Shown one piece after another: positions 1 through 7,182 of a stretch of 27,546 bases of DNA (position 1 is the stretch's first letter; each line of letters begins with the position of its first letter). The stretch is from DASYZQ01 sp035946175. Its GTDB lineage: Bacteria > Patescibacteriota > Saccharimonadia > Saccharimonadales > UBA4665. The stretch lies in NCBI GenBank assembly GCA_035946175.1, contig DASYZQ010000038.1:1-27546 (forward strand), given 5' to 3'. The notes under the pieces are model-generated. The model did not search any database, had not been told where the DNA came from, and saw nothing but the letters and a program-made list of their open reading frames with translations. The position numbers were made by a program, and so were the translations under genes.

Positions 1-21
1 CATTGACAACCAAACACCTGC

Positions 22-759
22 TCAGCTATATTTTGGGCTACCGAATCGACCATAACACATACGATTCGTACACCATTTAACAATAACCGGAAAAGATCTT
101 ATTGAAGCGGTTATGGTGTATGGAAATGGTCGACCAGCTAAATCATCAAGCGCTTCGAGTACTTGTTCGACTAACTCTAGATCTGTTTCTGCCCAAGCAG
201 TGTATTTGCACTTCGCAATATCGGTGTAAAAATAAATACCTTGTTCCATGAGTGGCTTTTGCTCGTTAATAATTCTTGTTGCCCATGCGCGTAAGTCGGA
301 TTTAGTTTCAGTAATAAACTTACTTGAGAAAAGAACTGGATTGATGGGCATAACTTTAAATAAAGAGTCTGCGTCACTCAGGACCTTGGCAGCATCTGAG
401 ATATTGGCATGGCGATAGGCTGTATGCTCCTCAAGTACAATTTTGTTTATTTCAGAAATTTCACTTTCGCTGAATCCGGCCTCTTTCAAATACTTCGTTC
501 TCAATGCAGTACCTGCCTCAGGTCCTTGTGCGCGTACATCGACTATGTAGTTAAGATCATGCGTCAACGCTGCGGCTTCAACAATTTCTTTATTGACATC
601 CAGCTCGTTAGCAAATTCGACAGCCTTCTTTGCCACAAAGTAAATATGATGCCAGCCATGGAACAACAGGGACTTTTTATGCTTGCCGTAAAGCAGCTCA
701 AGATTTTTTGCGAGTATCGCAGTGCGTTTCGTCTGAGTGTTCATTGGTGATTTTGACAT
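22..759 (-). CDS. HD-domain metal-dependent phosphohydrolase, substrate unknown
   Basis: The 245-residue product has the HD-superfamily metal-site pattern: His34 with His37/His38 (motif HGWHH), the HD doublet His67-Asp68 (motif THDLNY), His112/His117 and an SDAD motif with Asp129/Asp131. HD proteins are usually metal-dependent phosphohydrolases acting on nucleotides or phosphoesters; nothing here identifies the substrate. There is no signal peptide or membrane segment, so it should be cytosolic. The start is uncertain: ATG at 759 gives 245 residues, ATG at 744 (Met6) gives 240, and neither has a clear Shine-Dalgarno or a nearby -10 box. The last 35 or so residues after the predicted helices look unlike the HD core. 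It is transcribed leftward, away from alr, across a gap holding a hairpin. It is distinct from the YfbR-like HD protein at 16809-17411. Confidence 0.75.
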   Translation of the reverse strand: MSKSPMNTQTKRTAILAKNLELLYGKHKKSLLFHGWHHIYFVAKKAVEFANELDVNKEIVEAAALTHDLNYIVDVRAQGPEAGTALRTKYLKEAGFSESEISEINKIVLEEHTAYRHANISDAAKVLSDADSLFKVMPINPVLFSSKFITETKSDLRAWATRIINEQKPLMEQGIYFYTDIAKCKYTAWAETDLELVEQVLEALDDLAGRPFPYTITASIRSFPVIVKWCTNRMCYGRFGSPKYS

Positions 760-807
760 CCCCGAAAGGTGTAACCAAAATTAGTGGATATACCTATCTA
801 TCAGTTA

Positions 808-1043
808 AAAGTAGGTACGAAGGATTGGAACCAAATGCAAAATGGATTCCAAAAACTAAAGGTGCTCAGTCATGAGCACTTCCTTATCTGCAGTCTTAAC
901 ATGGTGCAATGCGTGTCCTGTAGTTGGAACACCCTGCCTCCTTAGTTTTTTTATTCCAGTTAGCTGAAAAACTAGAAACACTAGGACTCGTCTATGTTAA
1001 CGAAGAAGTTTATCTAATGCAAGATGAGGACAGAAAAATTTAG
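808..1043 (+). pseudogene. Possible frameshifted gene remnant
   Basis: Two overlapping open frames look protein-like but join only with a frameshift. Frame 1 is open from 808 to the TAG at 943-945 and encodes, among others, KDWNQMQNGFQKLKVLSHEH. Frame 3 is open from 924 to the TAG at 1041-1043 and ends with LAEKLETLGLVY followed by an acidic tail. The overlap (924-945) runs into a seven-T run, where a one-base indel is plausible. I recognise no family. The region could equally be ordinary intergenic DNA, since neither frame has a convincing start. If the frame-3 segment is real, it overlaps the first possible ATG of alr (1024) and favours the later one (1063). Confidence 0.3.
862..879 (-). 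terminator. Hairpin with T-rich flank on the minus strand
   Basis: The arms GTGCTCA (862-868) and TGAGCAC (873-879) are perfect complements with a 4-nt loop GTCA, extendable by one G-T wobble. On the minus strand the hairpin is followed by TTTAGTTTTT, as in a Rho-independent terminator. It lies about 100 nt upstream of the leftward HD gene, where no leftward gene is visible to be terminated. It could instead be an attenuator or an operator for the HD gene. Confidence 0.45.
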
Positions 1044-1048
1044 GCTGG

Positions 1049-1056
1049 TATACAAT
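1049..1056 (+). promoter_or_regulatory. Candidate -10 element of alr
   Basis: TATACAAT (reading as TATACA or TACAAT) ends 6-8 nt before the ATG at 1063. This matches the short -10-to-ATG spacing seen at several other first genes in the window. No convincing -35 is present. Weak alone; it supports the 1063 start. Confidence 0.35.
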
Positions 1057-1062
1057 GACATC

Positions 1063-2280
1063 ATGCTAAGAAAATATGCTAAGAAGATAATTAAAAGATT
1101 ATCTTCAAACAATTATCATCCACTTAACCATATTGTGTTGAATGCACAGGCGATGTTACACAATGTGGCCACTATACAAAAACAACATCCTGGCTTTGAG
1201 ATTATTCCTGTATTAAAAAGCAATGCCTATGGGCATGGTCTCGAACAGGTGGCTGAGATCCTAAATGATGCCGACTGTAATTATTTAGCCGTAGATGGAT
1301 ACTTCGAGGCCGCAAAAATTAAGGATATTACGAAACACCATATCTTAGTATTGGGATACATATTGCCCGACAATGTCCCACTGCTTGACATTAAGCGATG
1401 TTCATTCGTTGTACAGGATGCTCTGGCCATACAAGCACTCGGCTCATTGGGCAGGCCGGTAAAAATACACATAGAACTTAATACTGGGTTCAATCGACTT
1501 GGGCTCCAGGCGAATGAAATACCCGGCTACCTCGAAGCCTTAAAGAAGTATCCTGGGCTTGAGCTGGAAGGTGTGATGTCTCATTTAGTTGATGCTGATA
1601 ATGAGCTGGATGACTCGTTTGATGTAAAACAGCAAGAGTTATTTGACGACTATATAGAACGGATTAAGAATGCGGGGTTTAATCCAAAATTAATACATAT
1701 TGCCCAAACTGCCGGAAGCGCCAAAATAAAGAGTAAATATGCAAATGCAATTAGGCTTGGGATAGGTACATATGGCATTAATCCCTTGTCTCCCAAAGAC
1801 CCACACTATTCTGACTTGACAAAGCTTCAACCAGTCCTCGAGCTTAAGAGCACTATTATTAAAGTTATAGAACTAAAGAAAGGGGATAAAGTTAGCTATA
1901 ACGCGACATTCACTGCCCCTAAGGATATGCGTATTGGCGTATTACCCCTTGGTTATTATGAGGGAGTGCCCAGAGAACTCAGTAACAAGGGCATATTTAC
2001 ATATGGGCGTAAAGAGCTTCCCGTAGTTGGACGTGTCTGCATGAACCATACAATGGTGAGCCTTGATAAACTAGATCTCAAAGTCGGTGATCAAGTAACT
2101 ATCATCAGTAGTGACCCAAAGTCGCCTAACTCAGTTTTGTCTATGCAGGCAAAGCTTGGTCTATTTTCATATACTACTGTAACAAAACTCTCTAGTAGTA
2201 TACGACGGCAAGTCATAGAGAAAGATATAAACCACGTTGGGATTCAAACACCTTCCAACAGAGGCGAATCTAAAGGATAG
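1063..2280 (+). CDS. alr: Alanine racemase
   Basis: Alanine racemase is a PLP enzyme interconverting L- and D-alanine for peptidoglycan stem peptides; it is cytosolic. The PLP-lysine motif VLKSNAYGHG is clear (Lys65 counted from the upstream ATG at 1024), as are the barrel motifs HIELNTGFNRLG and GVMSHL. The second catalytic residue, Tyr in VSYNATF, and the C-terminal motif VGRVCMNHTMV (usually CMDxTMV) follow. The open frame extends to ATG 1024 (418 residues), but conserved homology begins about 30 residues in. I chose ATG 1063 (405 residues) because a TATACAAT box sits 6-8 nt before it and the 1024 start overlaps another open frame. The gene looks more AT-rich than the ribosomal genes. It converges on two leftward tRNA genes. 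Confidence 0.93.
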   Translation: MLRKYAKKIIKRLSSNNYHPLNHIVLNAQAMLHNVATIQKQHPGFEIIPVLKSNAYGHGLEQVAEILNDADCNYLAVDGYFEAAKIKDITKHHILVLGYILPDNVPLLDIKRCSFVVQDALAIQALGSLGRPVKIHIELNTGFNRLGLQANEIPGYLEALKKYPGLELEGVMSHLVDADNELDDSFDVKQQELFDDYIERIKNAGFNPKLIHIAQTAGSAKIKSKYANAIRLGIGTYGINPLSPKDPHYSDLTKLQPVLELKSTIIKVIELKKGDKVSYNATFTAPKDMRIGVLPLGYYEGVPRELSNKGIFTYGRKELPVVGRVCMNHTMVSLDKLDLKVGDQVTIISSDPKSPNSVLSMQAKLGLFSYTTVTKLSSSIRRQVIEKDINHVGIQTPSNRGESKG

Positions 2281-2281
2281 T

Positions 2282-2305
2282 AAAAAAGTGTCCAACTTGG
2301 AACAC
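2282..2305 (-). terminator. Rho-independent terminator of the tRNA-Thr/tRNA-Tyr unit
   Basis: On the minus strand a hairpin GTGTTCC-loop-GGACAC (2305-2288; one bulged base) is followed directly by TTTTTT (2287-2282). It lies 22 nt downstream of tRNA-Tyr and just after the stop of the convergent alr. It lacks a T-run in the plus direction, so it is mainly a leftward terminator. Confidence 0.75.
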
Positions 2306-2327
2306 CTTCTTATCCATTATTTCGAGA

Positions 2328-2414
2328 TGGTGCAGGGAGAGGGATTCGAACCCCCGAAGACGTAAAGTCGCATGGTTTACAGCCACGTGCGTTTGGCCAC
2401 TTCGCTATCCCTGC
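2328..2414 (-). tRNA. tRNA-Tyr (GUA)
   Basis: The 87-nt cloverleaf includes an encoded 3' CCA (2330-2328). The acceptor stem GCAGGGA pairs with TCCCTGC, discriminator A. The anticodon loop CTGTAAA, closed by a CGTGG/CCATG stem, gives anticodon GTA. A long class II variable arm (CGACTTTACGTC) and a T loop TTCGAAT are present, as expected for bacterial tRNA-Tyr. It lies 32 nt downstream of tRNA-Thr and is probably cotranscribed with it. Confidence 0.95.
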
Positions 2415-2446
2415 AAAATTGTGCTGATGCCTGATTATTAATAGGC

Positions 2447-2522
2447 TGGAGCCGGCAGAGGGATTCGAACCCACGACCTTCACTTTACAAAAGTGTTGCT
2501 CTAGCCACTGAGCTATGCCGGC
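2447..2522 (-). tRNA. tRNA-Thr (UGU)
   Basis: The 76-nt tRNA has an encoded CCA. The acceptor stem is GCCGGCA/TGCCGGC with discriminator T. The D arm is GCTC/GAGC, and the anticodon loop TTTGTAA gives anticodon TGT. The T loop is TTCGAAT. The outermost anticodon-stem pair (A-A) and one T-stem pair (T-T) look mismatched, but the overall fold and identity are clear. Confidence 0.93.
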
Positions 2523-2532
2523 TTAAAGCTCA

Positions 2533-2561
2533 TATATAACAGATGAAAGTGTAGCAAAAAT
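2533..2561 (-). promoter_or_regulatory. Candidate promoter of the tRNA pair
   Basis: On the minus strand a TATATA box (2538-2533) lies 10 nt before the tRNA-Thr 5' end. A weak T-rich -35 (TTTTTG/ATTTTT, about 2555-2561) sits 16-17 nt upstream of it. The -10 and its distance are convincing; the -35 is poor. Confidence 0.4.
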
Positions 2562-2604
2562 AGTTGAGCGACACAATGATCAGCTCTATATGACTATTCA
2601 GGTT

Positions 2605-3261
2605 CTATGCAATGCCAACACGCCGGGGTCTTAGCATCCGTTTCGGTTTGCCTGCAGGCATGATCATGCGCTTCAGGCGCTGCTCAATCATGTCGGCTTC
2701 GGCCTGCATTCCTCGATCAAGATAGGCCTTGTATAGTAGGCTCAGTGTCTCTTTGTTTTTCTCGAGCTCCACGGCCTTCTCCAGTGATTGGAGCATTAGG
2801 CGGTCGTTACCGAGTTTTTCCTGTACTTTAGCGTATGCCACGTGCCGGGCTGCCAGACTATCCTCTAGCTTTAATGCCTGCTCAAAAGCAGTTGCGGCCT
2901 TTTCATAGTTCTCAGTTTCATAGTAAATAAGTCCAAGGTTGTGGAGGCTGGAGGGACTTGGTTCAATACTGCTGGCAATCTCAAAACAGTCAATCGCATC
3001 ACGATACTCTTTCTGTTTGGCATATAGGATACCAAGCCGGTTATAGGCGGCCGCATTGCGCTCATCGATTTTTAGAATCGTTAATAATGCTTTCTCGGCC
3101 CGCAACAGTCGGTTTTCCCGCATACCCTGATGCGCGATATCCCAAAGTTTGCCAAGTCGATCGCCCAATTTACGCGACTTTGCATCAATCTCATCTTCAC
3201 GAGTCGTTGTACTACGGAATGCCAGGAGGCCGAAACCAGCAACGATAACCAGCTCAAACAT
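2605..3261 (-). CDS. Membrane-anchored TPR-repeat protein
   Basis: In this 218-residue protein, the N-terminal ~15 residues (MFELVIVAGFGLLAF) form a short hydrophobic anchor followed by a charged region. Four or so tetratricopeptide units then run from about residue 42 to 185; typical phrases are AAYNRLGILYAKQKEYRDAI and SLHNLGLIYYETENYEKA. The C-terminal ~20 residues are strongly basic (KPKRMLRPRR). TPR proteins are scaffolds for protein contacts; no partner can be deduced. The start is supported by a good promoter whose -10 box ends 10 nt before the ATG. It follows holB after 63 nt in the same direction but seems to be a separate transcription unit. The role is unknown. Confidence 0.85.
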   Translation of the reverse strand: MFELVIVAGFGLLAFRSTTTREDEIDAKSRKLGDRLGKLWDIAHQGMRENRLLRAEKALLTILKIDERNAAAYNRLGILYAKQKEYRDAIDCFEIASSIEPSPSSLHNLGLIYYETENYEKAATAFEQALKLEDSLAARHVAYAKVQEKLGNDRLMLQSLEKAVELEKNKETLSLLYKAYLDRGMQAEADMIEQRLKRMIMPAGKPKRMLRPRRVGIA

Positions 3262-3271
3262 GTGTATAGAT

Positions 3272-3301
3272 AGTATAGAACAGTGGAAAGACTACTGGCA
3301 A
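3272..3301 (-). promoter_or_regulatory. Promoter of the TPR gene, nearly leaderless
   Basis: On the minus strand, -35 TTGCCA (3301-3296), an 18-nt spacer and -10 TATACT (3277-3272). The ATG begins 10 nt after the -10, so transcription should start 2-5 nt before the start codon, leaving no room for a Shine-Dalgarno. Confidence 0.6.
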
Positions 3302-3324
3302 CCAATAAACATATCCACAGGCTT

Positions 3325-4194
3325 TTATAGCTGTAGCGCCAGACTGGTAAGCGCAAGTTTTGTATTGGCATTCGCAGCCAAGGCAGATTGTGTCTCGGTG
3401 GCTTCCTTGAGTACACGATACCATTGCCGGAGACGTTTCTGGTCATTACGCTTTGTAGCCTGATTTATTCCGGTGTGTGCTATATGAAGCAGCGCTTCTA
3501 TCGTATAGCTGGCTTCCTCTTTTTGTTTGCTGAGCCCGTCAATAGCCGCCAATCGTTCAGCTAGGGGCTGCGAAAGCAGTGATTTGGCTGTTGTTACACC
3601 ACAGACCAACGGATGTTCCTGATCGTCATCTAGCAACCCCTGCATCAGACCGGGCAGGCCACCACTAAGTGCCAGAGCCTTGTCGACTGCGCCTTTATCT
3701 CTGTCCATTTGGAAGTATGTTTCTACTGTTTCTGCCCGCGGTGGATAGATGGTGACTGTTTGTGTGCGTGAAACTATGGTTGCCAACAATGCCCGTGGGG
3801 TAGTAACGGTCAGTATCAGCACCGTATCAAGCGGTGGCTCTTCCAGGATCTTCAAAAAGGCATTCTGTGCTTCCGTGGTGAGGTTGTCGCTGTGCTCTAA
3901 GATAGCAATGCGTCGCAATGTACCGCTGCCAGTGGTTTTAAGCTGCAGAAAGTGTCGCAATTCTCGTATAGCTTCGATGGAGATAGTGCCCTTATCCGGA
4001 CTAATCACACGCATGTACGGGTAGTGCGGTAAAGTATTTGGCTCGATCCCGAGAAGCTGAGCAGCCAGCGACAGGGCTATATAACCTTTACCGATGCCAT
4101 GAGGGCCAACAAGCAAAACCGCATGGCTTGGTTCACGAACGAACCGGGTGATTTGCTCAGCGGTTCGCTCATGCAAGACTGGTGGCTTGTTCAC
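3325..4194 (-). CDS. holB: DNA polymerase III clamp-loader delta' subunit
   Basis: The 289-residue protein has the clamp-loader AAA+ layout. Walker A is GPHGIGKG (residues 30-37). A Walker B-like strand IAILEHSDNLT precedes the family signature NAFLKILEEPP, and a sensor-1/SRC-like segment ATIVSRTQTV follows. Together these match delta'/DnaX proteins, which load the sliding clamp at replication forks. The four-Cys zinc module normally found between Walker A and Walker B is absent, replaced by a short linker. The start is GTG at 4194, overlapping the upstream pseudouridine synthase stop (GTGA) and preceded by a GAGGA Shine-Dalgarno, so it is translationally coupled within trpS-rluD-holB. Delta' is more likely than DnaX because the protein is short and has no tau-like tail. 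Confidence 0.85.
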   Translation of the reverse strand: MNKPPVLHERTAEQITRFVREPSHAVLLVGPHGIGKGYIALSLAAQLLGIEPNTLPHYPYMRVISPDKGTISIEAIRELRHFLQLKTTGSGTLRRIAILEHSDNLTTEAQNAFLKILEEPPLDTVLILTVTTPRALLATIVSRTQTVTIYPPRAETVETYFQMDRDKGAVDKALALSGGLPGLMQGLLDDDQEHPLVCGVTTAKSLLSQPLAERLAAIDGLSKQKEEASYTIEALLHIAHTGINQATKRNDQKRLRQWYRVLKEATETQSALAANANTKLALTSLALQL

Positions 4195-5048
4195 AACTGT
4201 TCCTCGAATTCGTCTGGCGTCGGTGCGGTAAAGACTTTCCGTTCTTTGTTGGGAAGAGTTATTTCAAGCTGCTGGGCGTGCAGAAAAAGCCGCTCACTAT
4301 TAGTTTCTCTTCCGTAAAGTTGGTCGCCAAGTATCGGATGGCCGCATTGGTCGAGATGCACCCGAAGTTGATGGGTACGGCCTGTCTCAGGGCGGAGTTC
4401 AACCAAATCATTGTGCGTTCCGGATCGTAGAACCTTGTAGTGTGTCACGGCCGGTTTCCCGTTGGGATCGACCCGGAATGTCGAGGGGGCTTTTGGGTTT
4501 CGCCCTATCGGCATGTCGATGACGGCTTCAGGCGGTCTGAGGTGGCCTTTTACTACAGCGATGTATGTCTTTTTTACCTTGCGCTGCGAGAACTGCTTTT
4601 GCAGAAAGCTTAATGCTCTCGGCGTTTTGGCGCCAATAATGACGCCGCTGGTGGCTCGATCCAAACGATGGACTACCCCGGCTCGCTCCCCTGTCAAACC
4701 CTTGATCCTATCTCGCAGGAAGCTGGCGACCGTGGCTTCAAGGTTATATTCGTTGACAGCATGCGTCAACACTCCGACCGGCTTGTTTATTACGACACAA
4801 TCGTCATCTTCGTAAATGATCGGTAGTTCGATCGAAGGTATACTGTCGAGCTCGGCCAGGTTATATTGGAGTGTTACTCTATCTCCTTCGCGAAGCCTGT
4901 AGCCGGCTTTAGCGGTTTTTCCATCGACCAGAACCTTATCCTCGTCGCAAAGCCGTTTCACAAACGAGCGGCTGAGCCGGGGCACGTGACGTTGTATAAC
5001 GCTATCGAGGCGCTCCTTAGTATCTGAACTCGTTATATCAATATTCAT
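4191..5048 (-). CDS. rluD: RluA/RluD-family 23S rRNA pseudouridine synthase
   Basis: The 285-residue protein has an N-terminal S4 RNA-binding domain (about residues 12-62). The catalytic domain follows with NKPVGVLTH, the active-site motif HRLDRATSG (catalytic Asp130) and GRTHQLRVH-LDQCGHPILGD. The combination of S4 domain and HRLDR motif is typical of RluD, which modifies helix 69 of 23S rRNA, but RluB/C-type substrate choices cannot be told apart by eye, so the symbol is tentative. It lies 29 nt after trpS, overlaps holB by 4 nt, and no promoter or clear Shine-Dalgarno is seen, so it is probably cotranscribed from the trpS promoter. Confidence 0.9.
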   Translation of the reverse strand: MNIDITSSDTKERLDSVIQRHVPRLSRSFVKRLCDEDKVLVDGKTAKAGYRLREGDRVTLQYNLAELDSIPSIELPIIYEDDDCVVINKPVGVLTHAVNEYNLEATVASFLRDRIKGLTGERAGVVHRLDRATSGVIIGAKTPRALSFLQKQFSQRKVKKTYIAVVKGHLRPPEAVIDMPIGRNPKAPSTFRVDPNGKPAVTHYKVLRSGTHNDLVELRPETGRTHQLRVHLDQCGHPILGDQLYGRETNSERLFLHAQQLEITLPNKERKVFTAPTPDEFEEQL

Positions 5049-5077
5049 GAGCGGGCAAGGTTATGTACTGAGCCACA

Positions 5078-6175
5078 CTACATGGCTCGCTTTGGGGTTG
5101 TTGCCTCTTGAGGCCGTAGACCGACGACACTCTGGACTCTGGATAGCGTCGCGTTGGCTATCTCACGCATGGTTGCCTCAGAAGCCTCGAGCTTGGCAGC
5201 TACTGCTTCCTCGTTAACCGCAGCTAAATGTGTCTGGAATCCGGTCAGGAAAGATCTCATTTTCTCGGCGACGCTAGTTTTCAGCTCGCCGTAGCTTGTT
5301 TTGTTTGCCCATACTGCGATCGTTTCATCAACGGTTCGCATTTCGAGCAAAGCTAGCATTTGGAGGAGATTGCTGATGCCGGGTTGATTCTGGTAGTCTA
5401 GCTTAGCTGGAATGTGCGCTAGCGAGTCGGTCTCAGCTCCCATGATCTTCTTGGCAGCAGCTTCAGGACTGTCTCCGAGGAAGATAATCCCTTTGCCCGA
5501 CTCATCGCTCTTGCTCATCTTCTTCGCTGGATTTTGGAGATCGCGGATCCGTAGATCCTGATCTTTAGCGAAGAACTCACGTTCCTTCTCTACGGGCAGC
5601 GGGACCGTAAAGAGTTCGGTATCAAAACGCTTGTTCATTCGTTCGGCAATAAGGCGGGTGAATTCAAGGTGTTGTGTTTGATCTTCACCAACCGGTACAT
5701 ACGAAGCACCATAGAGAAGTATGTCTGCGGCCATAAGTACCGGGTAATTGAAGAGCCCCATACTAACACGGTCAGATTGCTGCTCTGCTCTGCCGTTGGC
5801 TTGCAGCTTGGCGGATTTGTCCTTGAATTGGGTCATACGGCTCATTTCGCCGAAACCAGTAAAGCAATCTAGGATCCAGGTAAGTTCGGCGTGGGCTGGA
5901 ACATAGCTCTGCCGGTATATATGGATGTCAGGGTTATCCAAGGGCAGCCCGGCAGCCACGAAAAGCTTAAGATTGTGCATAGTCTGGGCATATAGTTGGG
6001 TGTGGTCAATTGGTGTGGTGAAGCTATGCAGATCAGGCACGAACAAATTGATCTGGTATTTTCCGGAATGTCTTTTGGCCATATCGATAATAGGCAGCAG
6101 CGCTCCGAAATAATTGCCGACATGCAGGTCGTTATTGGCTCGAAGCCCGGTCAAGATAGTTGTTTTATTACTCAT
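5078..6175 (-). CDS. trpS: Tryptophanyl-tRNA synthetase
   Basis: This class I aminoacyl-tRNA synthetase charges tRNA-Trp in the cytosol. The 365-residue product carries the HIGH-type motif HVGNY (residues 18-22), a Rossmann segment LFVPDLHSFTTP, the tryptophan-pocket region DILLYGASYVPVGEDQTQHL and the KMSKS motif (219-223). The first loop reads GLRANNDLHVGN where most TrpRS have a P-T/S-G turn. The length is slightly above the usual ~330-340 because of a C-terminal extension. The ATG lies 9 nt after a perfect TATAAT and has no Shine-Dalgarno, suggesting a leaderless message. It heads trpS-rluD-holB. Confidence 0.96.
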   Translation of the reverse strand: MSNKTTILTGLRANNDLHVGNYFGALLPIIDMAKRHSGKYQINLFVPDLHSFTTPIDHTQLYAQTMHNLKLFVAAGLPLDNPDIHIYRQSYVPAHAELTWILDCFTGFGEMSRMTQFKDKSAKLQANGRAEQQSDRVSMGLFNYPVLMAADILLYGASYVPVGEDQTQHLEFTRLIAERMNKRFDTELFTVPLPVEKEREFFAKDQDLRIRDLQNPAKKMSKSDESGKGIIFLGDSPEAAAKKIMGAETDSLAHIPAKLDYQNQPGISNLLQMLALLEMRTVDETIAVWANKTSYGELKTSVAEKMRSFLTGFQTHLAAVNEEAVAAKLEASEATMREIANATLSRVQSVVGLRPQEATTPKRAM

Positions 6176-6184
6176 GATTTTCTC

Positions 6185-6190
6185 ATTATA
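6185..6190 (-). promoter_or_regulatory. trpS: -10 element of trpS, nearly leaderless
   Basis: A perfect TATAAT on the minus strand ends 9 nt before the trpS ATG. The -35 is poor (TGCTTA at 6213-6208, spacing 17). The predicted start of transcription is 2-4 nt before the ATG. Confidence 0.55.
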
Positions 6191-6282
6191 TCCTACAAGC
6201 GCTTATTTAAGCAGTAATCGGCGGTACTGATGGGGGGTATTACAACATATAACCCTGCACCTTACCGGAGGTAACGAACTCT

Positions 6283-7080
6283 CTAGAGCCTTTCTTCGGT
6301 TGTGGATTGCTCCCATAGCGTTTCAAAGAAGTGACGCTGAATGTTGGCGATCTGCCGATTATAAATCTCAACAGCGATTATCTCATTGCCATACCATTGG
6401 AAGTAAACGACCACATCGTCGTATATATCACACGAGTGCGTAATAGGGAAGACAGTACGGGGCAGATAGTGGTATTGGATACCTATCACCTTTTTTCCAG
6501 TACCTCTTCCGCCCTTTAATCCATCCTGCCAGCTGTCTACGAATTCATCGCCCACGACAAGACGGGACGTCAGTTTACGCCGCGCAAATACCTCAGCCCA
6601 AGTACTCGTGTATTTTTTGCCGGCGGCCTCCTCGAGAATCCGATAATTATATCCGACTATCTCATCTTTTGCTCGTAATTCGTTCCAGAGTGCCTGTCTA
6701 ATGCCCTCGTTTCCCTCGTATAGTTGTACGCGCATATGTGTGGTCGATAATAGAGCAGGCGTATAGATATCCTTAAAGGTATACAATTCTCTCTTAAGGG
6801 ACGCAATCTCTTCCTCCTTTTGTATGAAAGTGGCATAAAGATTCGTGACCGGGGCGGCCCTTATCAGGCGCCGTTTGTAGTGCTCTTCGATTTCGATGAG
6901 TCCGTATGTACGTAATGAATCGATAAGGCGGTACACCTTGGTACGCTCCAATTTTGTAGCTCGGGAGAGTTGGAGTATTGACTGAGCTCCACCCCTTAGT
7001 AAAGCAATATAGACAATAGTGGCACCCTGGGGCATTCCCAGGCGTCCAAGATAGGATCTGAGTTCTGCATAGCCATTCAT
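6283..7080 (-). CDS. TrmB-family transcriptional regulator
   Basis: With the ATG at 7080 the product is 265 residues. An N-terminal winged helix (about residues 10-75, with the phrases YIALLRGGAQSILQLSRATK and TKVYRLIDSLRTYGLIEIEE) is followed by a coiled segment rich in Lys/Glu (EEEIASLKRELY). The C-terminal domain resembles the phospholipase-D-like effector domain of TrmB proteins, without HKD catalytic motifs. TrmB proteins, best known in archaea, commonly control sugar or transport genes. A longer start at 7185 would add 35 residues but would run across the divergent gene's start; a TATACT box ends 10 nt before ATG 7080, which I therefore prefer. An inverted repeat overlaps this promoter, so autoregulation is likely (inference). 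Confidence 0.82.
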   Translation of the reverse strand: MNGYAELRSYLGRLGMPQGATIVYIALLRGGAQSILQLSRATKLERTKVYRLIDSLRTYGLIEIEEHYKRRLIRAAPVTNLYATFIQKEEEIASLKRELYTFKDIYTPALLSTTHMRVQLYEGNEGIRQALWNELRAKDEIVGYNYRILEEAAGKKYTSTWAEVFARRKLTSRLVVGDEFVDSWQDGLKGGRGTGKKVIGIQYHYLPRTVFPITHSCDIYDDVVVYFQWYGNEIIAVEIYNRQIANIQRHFFETLWEQSTTEERL

Positions 7081-7090
7081 GATGAGGTTT

Positions 7091-7119
7091 AGTATAGACT
7101 CTGTGCTCAATAATGCACA
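7091..7119 (-). promoter_or_regulatory. TrmB-gene -10 box with overlapping inverted repeat
   Basis: On the minus strand TATACT (7096-7091) ends 10 nt before ATG 7080. Just upstream, TGTGC (7102-7106) and GCACA (7115-7119) form a perfect inverted repeat with an 8-nt spacer, sitting in the -10/-35 interval. This is a plausible operator for the regulator itself. Confidence 0.45.
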
Positions 7120-7123
7120 CCAT

Positions 7124-7151
7124 TTTACAGACTTGTAATCTGGACTATACA
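7124..7151 (+). promoter_or_regulatory. Candidate promoter of the rightward zinc-ribbon gene
   Basis: -35 TTTACA (7124-7129), 16-nt spacer, -10 TATACA (7146-7151). The predicted start is about 17 nt before ATG 7175. It faces the TrmB promoter, so one bound regulator could control both. Confidence 0.4.
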
Positions 7152-7182
7152 CTCCTAATACGGTGAATGTGTAGATGTATAG
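7145..7182. repeat. Inverted repeat CTATACA/TGTATAG
   Basis: CTATACA (7145-7151) and TGTATAG (7176-7182) are perfect 7-bp inverted arms 24 nt apart. The left arm coincides with the candidate -10 and the right arm with the first codons of the rightward gene. Possible second operator; its regulatory role is inference. Confidence 0.4.

Noticed and set aside
630..875. 81-codon rightward ORF
   Set aside because: Its first half is antisense to the HD gene and it has no recognisable motif; only the intergenic part is discussed as a possible remnant.
6230..6275. Terminator after the TrmB gene
   Set aside because: A short TTACC/GGTAA stem exists but it has no T-run and only 5 bp.
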